Assembly: GCF_012524165.2 (NCBI RefSeq)
Contig: NZ_JABACJ020000018.1
Location: forward strand, 1 to 64,000
Length of the DNA stretch: 64,000 nt
Reading direction: 5' to 3'
From: Faecalicatena faecalis
GTDB lineage: Bacteria; Bacillota; Clostridia; Lachnospirales; Lachnospiraceae
The translations under genes were made by a program, and so were the position numbers. The stretch's first letter is position 1; every line of letters begins with the position of its first letter. The notes below the pieces were generated by a model. The model had not been told where the DNA came from, did not search any database, and saw only the letters and a program-made list of their open reading frames with translations. Positions 59,391 to 64,000 of the stretch are shown one piece after another.

Positions 59391-59856
59391 GATAATATTC
59401 TCCACTCTTTCCGCCAGTCTTTCGGCATAAATAAATTTCTTTGATCTCCATGGACTTGTCCAATGCCTTGCACATATCATACACCGTAAGTAATGCCGTA
59501 CTGACTCCCGTCAGCGCTTCCATCTCCACTCCGGTCTTTCCTGTCACCTTTACCGTGCACCAGCACTGCACTGCATATTCTTCTGGCAGCATCTTAAATG
59601 TTACTTTACAATTCGTAATCGGCAGGATATGACACATGGGAATCAATTCCGATGTCCGCTTCGCGCCCATAATTCCCGCTGTCGTTGCAACCCCCAGCAC
59701 ATCTCCTTTGCCTACTACACCTGCACAGATTGCCTCATAGACCTCCTGGTTCACTACGATCTTACCGGTTGCTGTCGCCTCACGGATCGTCTCCCCCTTT
59801 TCCGTCACATCTACCATAAATGCCTTTCCATTCTCATCGAAATGTGTTAAACCCAT
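59350..59856 (-). CDS. moaC: Cyclic pyranopterin monophosphate synthase MoaC
   Basis: MoaC converts the product of MoaA to cPMP in molybdenum cofactor synthesis. The 168-residue protein has the start LTHFDENGKAFMVDV and motifs TAGIMGAKRTSELIPMCHILPI, with the active His/Cys region, and KTGVEMEALTGVSTALLTVYDMCKALDK. The ATG at 59856 has GGGAGG upstream. The C-terminal 14 codons overlap mogA in another frame. Promoter at 59891-59919. Confidence 0.95.
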   Translation of the reverse strand: MGLTHFDENGKAFMVDVTEKGETIREATATGKIVVNQEVYEAICAGVVGKGDVLGVATTAGIMGAKRTSELIPMCHILPITNCKVTFKMLPEEYAVQCWCTVKVTGKTGVEMEALTGVSTALLTVYDMCKALDKSMEIKEIYLCRKTGGKSGEYYHEKKMEDSSHYIK

Positions 59857-59890
59857 ATAAACTTCCTCCCTGTCGTAATCCATATCTATC

Positions 59891-59919
59891 ATTTTATCAC
59901 ACTCAAAATAGGCTGTAAA
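59891..59919 (-). promoter_or_regulatory. Promoter of moaC-mogA
   Basis: TTTACA (59914-59919) and TAAAAT (59891-59896) are 17 nt apart on the minus strand. Confidence 0.6.
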
Positions 59920-59948
59920 TCAAGTTGTTAGCATTTGGAACTGACATT

Positions 59949-59957
59949 TGCTATAAT
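59949..59957 (+). promoter_or_regulatory. Extended -10 promoter candidate for the AraC-type gene
   Basis: TTG-C-TATAAT contains the TGn extension and a consensus -10 hexamer (59952-59957), about 90 nt before the start codon; the -35 region is poor. Confidence 0.45.
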
Positions 59958-60045
59958 ATTAAAAACCTATTTGTTTGTCCAAAAAGGTCAAGAAGTTAAA
60001 TTATAAATTCTAGTATGATTACGATACAAGGCAGGTACATAATAT

Positions 60046-60999
60046 ATGGAAAATGAAAAGACCAACAAACGTTTTGCCAAGCTCCCGAACAGGGATACCA
60101 TTGAGGCAGTACACAATATTCAGAATTATATCCGGCTCCATTTCCAAGATGAGGATTTCAGTGTGGAGAGGGTATGTGTCGAGGCTGGCTATTCCAGGCG
60201 GCATGTAGACCGGATGTTTCAGTTTTTTCTGGGACAGCCGCTTAAAGATTATATCAACTCCGTCTACCTGACTCAAAGTGCTAATGAACTGATCGAGAGT
60301 GATGCGAGTGTCCTGGATGTTGCACTGAACTGTCATTTCCAGACTCACGAGGGGTTTACCCGTTCGTTTTACCGGAAATTTCATGTGACACCTTCCCAAT
60401 ATCGGAAGACGCAGATTCCTCTTCCGCTGTTTACGCAGTATCCAATCGGACACTATTATGCCCTGCTTGACTATGTACAAAATAAGGAGGATCAGGAAAT
60501 GAACCAGAACATGAACTTATGTATGATTACCGCAAAAGAAAGACCAAGGAGAAAGCTGATCTATCTCCCAGCTAAAAATGCTGATGACTATTTTTCTTAC
60601 TGTGAAGAAATGGGGTGTGACTGGGAGGGACTTATGAACAGCATCCCGGAAAAGTACGAATCTGCTGCTTTGATCGAGCTTCCATCCGCACTTGTTCCAG
60701 AGGGTTTTTCCAAGACCGCAGTCGGTGTGGAGGTGCCGTTATCTTTTGAAAATCCGCTCCCAGAAGGCTACCGAACTGCAGAACTTGAAGAGTGTATCAT
60801 GCTCTATTTCCAGAGCGAGCCCTATGAGGATGAGAACGATTTCTGTGCCGCAATTGAAAGCACCTATGCTGCCATCGAAAAATACCGTCCCGAGCAGTAT
60901 GGCTACCGTTTTGCCTATGATCTGGCCCCCAGCTTCAACTTCGGCGCGGAGGCCGCCACAGGTGCAAGACTTGCAGTTCCGGCTGTAGGAATCTCCTAA
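60046..60999 (+). CDS. AraC-family regulator with effector-binding C-terminal domain
   Basis: The 317-residue protein has an N-terminal AraC/XylS pair of helix-turn-helix motifs (about 15-125, FSVERVCVEAGYSRRHVDRMF and VLDVALNCHFQTHEGFTRSFYRKFHVTPSQYR), followed by a GyrI/BmrR-like effector domain (about 160-317). That order, DNA binding first, matches Rob/SoxS-like two-part regulators that sense drugs or metabolites. It is convergent with the symporter gene and has no obvious target beside it. The weak AGG site is some 9 nt before the ATG. Confidence 0.9.
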   Translation: MENEKTNKRFAKLPNRDTIEAVHNIQNYIRLHFQDEDFSVERVCVEAGYSRRHVDRMFQFFLGQPLKDYINSVYLTQSANELIESDASVLDVALNCHFQTHEGFTRSFYRKFHVTPSQYRKTQIPLPLFTQYPIGHYYALLDYVQNKEDQEMNQNMNLCMITAKERPRRKLIYLPAKNADDYFSYCEEMGCDWEGLMNSIPEKYESAALIELPSALVPEGFSKTAVGVEVPLSFENPLPEGYRTAELEECIMLYFQSEPYEDENDFCAAIESTYAAIEKYRPEQYGYRFAYDLAPSFNFGAEAATGARLAVPAVGIS

Positions 61000-61076
61000 G
61001 TTTCCTCCGATTGTAGCAGATATTAGCAGTTAGGTCCGTCGATACTCATACATTTCCTATCAAAAGCAATCTGTGA

Positions 61077-62408
61077 CTATCTGTTCAGTGACATGCGCGT
61101 CTCACCTATAATCACTTTCCTCAACATCCAGATACACAGGATGTTGGGGATTGCCATAAAGGAATTGAACAGATCCGACACCGTCCACACAACATCCAGC
61201 GACATCACAGCTCCCAGATAAACCGCCATAATATAGAGGACCCTGTATGCCAGGATCTTTTGTTTTCCCCAGAGATACTGTACCGCACATTCTCCATAGT
61301 AGCTCCATCCGATGATGGTCGCAAAAGCGAACAGAACAAGCGAGACCGACAGCATAAAGCTTCCATCCACGGGAAGCCCGGCAAAGGCCAGAAAACACAG
61401 TTGATCGTCCGCTACCCCCTGATAGGCCGCCGGAGTCCTCAGCATACTACTGACAATCGCAATCCCGGTAATTGCACACATCACGACTGTATCCCAGAAC
61501 GGCCCCGTCATGGAGATGATTCCCTGCTTTACCGGAGAACTGGTCCGGGCCGAGGCTGCTGTCATCGGGATAGAGCCCAGTCCAGCCTCATTCGTGAACA
61601 ATCCTTTCGAGATTCCCGTTCGCATTCCGGTCATTACTGCCGTTCCTGCGATTCCACCCGCCACAGATTTGGACGAAAAGGCGGACCGTACGATTACCGC
61701 TAGTGTCTCTCCCAAAAAGTCTCTGTTGATCCACAAAAGTAGAAGACAGCCTCCCATATAGAAAACACTCATAAATGGAACCAGATATGTACATACCCTG
61801 GATATCTGTCTTGCCCCTCCCAGGATCACAATTCCTGCCAGTACTGCGGCCACTGCTCCAATGATCTGTGGTGAGATCCGGTAATTCGCCGTAACTGCCG
61901 CACAGATGGAATGAGACTGAACGCTGCTGCCCATCCCAAGAGAGGCAAGGATCGTGCTGAGAGCAAAGATCACTGCCGCACTCTTCTGATGAAGCGCCTT
62001 CTCCATCACATACATAGGACCACCCAGGAAAGAGCCGTCCGGCTTTTGCACCCGGTATTTTACTGCCAGAAAACATTCTGCATAACAGGTGGCAATTCCA
62101 AACACTCCCGTCACCCAACACCAGAACACTGCGCCTGGTCCCCCAATTGCGATGGCCGCACTGATTCCAATGATATTTCCCGTGCCTATGGTCGCCGCAA
62201 GTGCAGTTGCCAGTGCAGAGAAGGGCGAAATCCCCTCATTGCTTTCCTCTGTTTTCGAAAAACTAAGCCGGATTCCCTTCGGTATCTTTCTCTGAATCAC
62301 TCCAAGACGGAACGTAAAATATAAATGGGTACCCAGAAGGACCACCAGCATCGGCATCCCCCACAGGTACCCATATATTGACTTCATAATCTGCGCAATC
62401 GTTTCCAT
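61077..62408 (-). CDS. Alanine/glycine:cation symporter (AGCS family)
   Basis: AGCS carriers couple sodium or proton flow to uptake of alanine or glycine. The 443-residue protein has about 11 membrane segments with family motifs GTHLYFTFRLG, ALAATIGTGNIIGIS, GLFTNEAGLGS, and SYYGECAVQYL. The ATG at 62408 was preferred over one 20 codons earlier because GGAG lies 6 nt upstream and AGCS proteins begin near this helix. Terminal helices end before a basic tail. Confidence 0.93.
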   Translation of the reverse strand: METIAQIMKSIYGYLWGMPMLVVLLGTHLYFTFRLGVIQRKIPKGIRLSFSKTEESNEGISPFSALATALAATIGTGNIIGISAAIAIGGPGAVFWCWVTGVFGIATCYAECFLAVKYRVQKPDGSFLGGPMYVMEKALHQKSAAVIFALSTILASLGMGSSVQSHSICAAVTANYRISPQIIGAVAAVLAGIVILGGARQISRVCTYLVPFMSVFYMGGCLLLLWINRDFLGETLAVIVRSAFSSKSVAGGIAGTAVMTGMRTGISKGLFTNEAGLGSIPMTAASARTSSPVKQGIISMTGPFWDTVVMCAITGIAIVSSMLRTPAAYQGVADDQLCFLAFAGLPVDGSFMLSVSLVLFAFATIIGWSYYGECAVQYLWGKQKILAYRVLYIMAVYLGAVMSLDVVWTVSDLFNSFMAIPNILCIWMLRKVIIGETRMSLNR

Positions 62409-62485
62409 GCCATACTCCGCAATCTGCTTTTCTTCTATATATATGACCGGAGTTTTCATTTTAGCCATCTATCCAGGCTGACTTT

Positions 62486-63262
62486 TCAGACAGATGTAAT
62501 CTTCCTATATTCCCTCCTCACTGCAATCAGTAGAACAATACCGGACACCGCGCCCGTGAACAGGAAAGACTGTATCAGCGGGGCAAAATTATAACTGCCC
62601 TCTGTCCAGAAATCAATAAAATCACTGCTGATATAGCTCATCGGCAGAAGCGCCGCCATTTTCTGTGCAAATGTAGGAAGCTGGTCCACCTTAATTCCCA
62701 TCATTCCGCACAGAATCATACTGCCAAAGAAAACCGTCATCATCACGACATAGGCGGCTCCAAATTTCTTGAAAATTGTTGCTACACCGTGAGCCAGTGC
62801 AAAATAAATTCCACTCAAAAGGAACAAACAGAGAATCAGGCACAATGCCGAACTCACCCGGGGCGTCTCCATTTCCACAGAAGCATATGCCACCGCTGTA
62901 TAGATTACAAGTCCGGCTGCCATCACTACGAACTGTGCGATGATCTTCGCCAGCAGCACCGACTTTTCCGGATAACCAAACAGCTTCATCCGAAGCGGAA
63001 TCTCCTTTTCCAGCTCCTGAGAATAATTGGAGGAATATCCAAGCAGAACAACCGCCATGGGGATCATCAGGGTCATAGTAATAAAAACAGCCGTATTAGC
63101 CTGTGAAATAGCTGATTCCGGCACATCAGCCTGAACCGTCTTGATAATAAGAAAGAACATCAGCACAGGAAACACAATTCCAAACATATAGATAAACGGA
63201 TTTCCCAGTACATTTCTGATTTCATATACAATCAACCTTCTGCCGCATCGTTTCTCAGTCAT
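62486..63262 (-). CDS. ABC transporter permease (ABC-2 type)
   Basis: The 258-residue protein has six predicted membrane segments in the ABC-2 pattern (LGNPFIYMFGIVFPVLMFFLI, then PMSYISSDFIDFW). It starts 8 nt inside the end of the ATPase gene, so the two form one exporter. The substrate cannot be told; drug or lipid export is usual. Confidence 0.88.
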   Translation of the reverse strand: MTEKRCGRRLIVYEIRNVLGNPFIYMFGIVFPVLMFFLIIKTVQADVPESAISQANTAVFITMTLMIPMAVVLLGYSSNYSQELEKEIPLRMKLFGYPEKSVLLAKIIAQFVVMAAGLVIYTAVAYASVEMETPRVSSALCLILCLFLLSGIYFALAHGVATIFKKFGAAYVVMMTVFFGSMILCGMMGIKVDQLPTFAQKMAALLPMSYISSDFIDFWTEGSYNFAPLIQSFLFTGAVSGIVLLIAVRREYRKITSV

Positions 63263-64000
63263 TTACAGACACCCCGCTTTCATGTTCCTTCGCATAAGCA
63301 GCCTTGGCATTCACAGACATGATTTCAATATCACTGCTGCTGCGTTTAAAATTTATATTATTTCGAATCAACAAGCCTGCCAGTTCCTCTTCCTCCGCCT
63401 GTTCCCTGCATGCAAGCGCAATCAGGTGTGCCGGCGCCGCAAGCTTTCGGTAAGAAGCCGTCAGTCTTTCGTTTTCCGCATTCGCATCCAGGGTAATGAT
63501 TGATTCACCACAGTATTTTTGAAACAGTTCCTGCTTCCTGCCATAATCGATCACCCTGCCCTGATCCAGAATCAGAAGATGATCCGCCAGAAGCTCCAAC
63601 TCCTCATAATAGTGTGACACGATACAGAGTGTGTTGCTTTTCCCTTCATACCACTGCAGCAGCTTTTCCATCAGACGCTGCCTTGTCTCAAAATCCAGTC
63701 CTGAGGTCACCTCATCATAAAAGGTAAGAGGTGCATCCTGCATCATCACCATGATGATCGTCAGCCTCTGCTTCTGTCCTCCCGAAAGGGACTTGTATCG
63801 CTTTTTCAGGCACTCTTCAAATTCAAAATATTCGATCAGCTCCCTTAATCTCTGATTCGTCTTAATACTGGTATCCAAAATCGTCTCCAGGACATGCCGG
63901 ACTGACATCGTAGATACATAATGATTAAATTGAAGATGTGCTGCCATATCCTGCGGCTTTAACCTCGTCTCGACCCTTCCTTTATAGGTAGTAAGTCCCA
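63255..64000 (-). CDS. ABC transporter ATP-binding protein (N-terminus beyond window)
   Basis: The frame runs off the right edge of the window, so the Walker A region is missing; the visible part continues in frame upstream of the first ATG. It has the signature LSGGQKQRL, a Walker B region with TFYDEVTSGLD, and the switch His in IVSHYYEEL. The tail of about 80 residues is a DUF4162-like extension common in ABC-2 ATPases. It overlaps the permease gene by 8 nt. Confidence 0.9.
   Translation of the reverse strand, partial: GLTTYKGRVETRLKPQDMAAHLQFNHYVSTMSVRHVLETILDTSIKTNQRLRELIEYFEFEECLKKRYKSLSGGQKQRLTIIMVMMQDAPLTFYDEVTSGLDFETRQRLMEKLLQWYEGKSNTLCIVSHYYEELELLADHLLILDQGRVIDYGRKQELFQKYCGESIITLDANAENERLTASYRKLAAPAHLIALACREQAEEEELAGLLIRNNINFKRSSSDIEIMSVNAKAAYAKEHESGVSVND

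Noticed and set aside
61588..62121. A 177-codon frame overlapping the AGCS symporter on the same strand
   Set aside because: It is an alternative frame of a clear 11-helix transporter; Trp/Cys-rich and without a ribosome binding site.

Overview
The window looks like chromosomal DNA of a spore-forming, anaerobic, low-to-mid GC Bacillota of the Lachnospiraceae type (Dorea, Coprococcus or Mediterraneibacter relatives). The evidence is CodY, an HrcA-type CIRCE operator, a sigma-K gene without a pro-sequence, IreB, a YtrA-type GntR/ABC operon, RNase J, a DUF5688 protein and strong AGGAGG ribosome binding sites. No phage, transposase or plasmid gene was recognised. Most genes are on the minus strand and read right to left.

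Layout. 1-1700: a type I-C-like CRISPR array (18 repeats, 17 spacers) read leftward, with its leader next to the rpsB-tsf operon and no cas gene anywhere in the window. 1715-7008: tsf, rpsB, a glyoxalase-like gene, and two paralogous secreted coiled-coil NlpC/P60 hydrolases. 7472-17477: a compact Tad-like pilus locus with an ATPase, a fused platform protein, four very short pilin-like proteins starting M-K-x4-E-Y-G or close to it, a TadE-like protein, and a 1522-residue secreted ChW/beta-helix protein as the last gene. 17597-24470: CPBP protease, AlaX, argS; then nfo and a GntR-ABC operon on the plus strand. 24537-29995: azlCD, tRNA-Arg(CCG), DUF5688, efp, yqeG, a chorismate mutase-shikimate kinase fusion and an anchored amidase. 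30206-33151: YfcC-type carrier and agmatinase-like hydrolase divergent from an Lrp regulator. 33260-38495: guaB, groES-groEL and codY. 38611-44279: topA, dprA, comM/yifB, divergent from sigK. 44730-51413: a long run of tRNA and RNA metabolism genes (trhP-like U32, trmR-like, rnj, fur, DUF1292, ruvX, ireB, mtaB). 51533-57468: an HPr-like protein without the active histidine, then thiI, cysteine desulfurase, rsmE, prmA and a MATE exporter. 57608-64000: EamA exporter, mogA-moaC, an AraC regulator, an alanine/sodium symporter and a truncated ABC exporter.

How the genes work together. The cysteine desulfurase and ThiI form a 4-thiouridine module. The U32 protein and TrmR-like methyltransferase form a wobble 5-methoxyuridine module. 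MtaB adds a third tRNA-modification activity. The agmatinase, carrier and Lrp protein look like one amine or arginine-related unit. The Tad genes and the giant surface protein form one apparent operon behind a single strong promoter and a leader of about 620 nt.

The least explained structures are three multi-branched palindromic elements that sit directly behind genes: 44294-44580 (46-47 bp near-perfect arms with nested arms and two hairpins), 35057-35204 (25 bp arms around two perfect hairpins) and 30115-30200. Together with the minimal Tad locus and the cas-less CRISPR array, these most deserve a second look. All functional statements are from reading motifs by eye; no database search was run.
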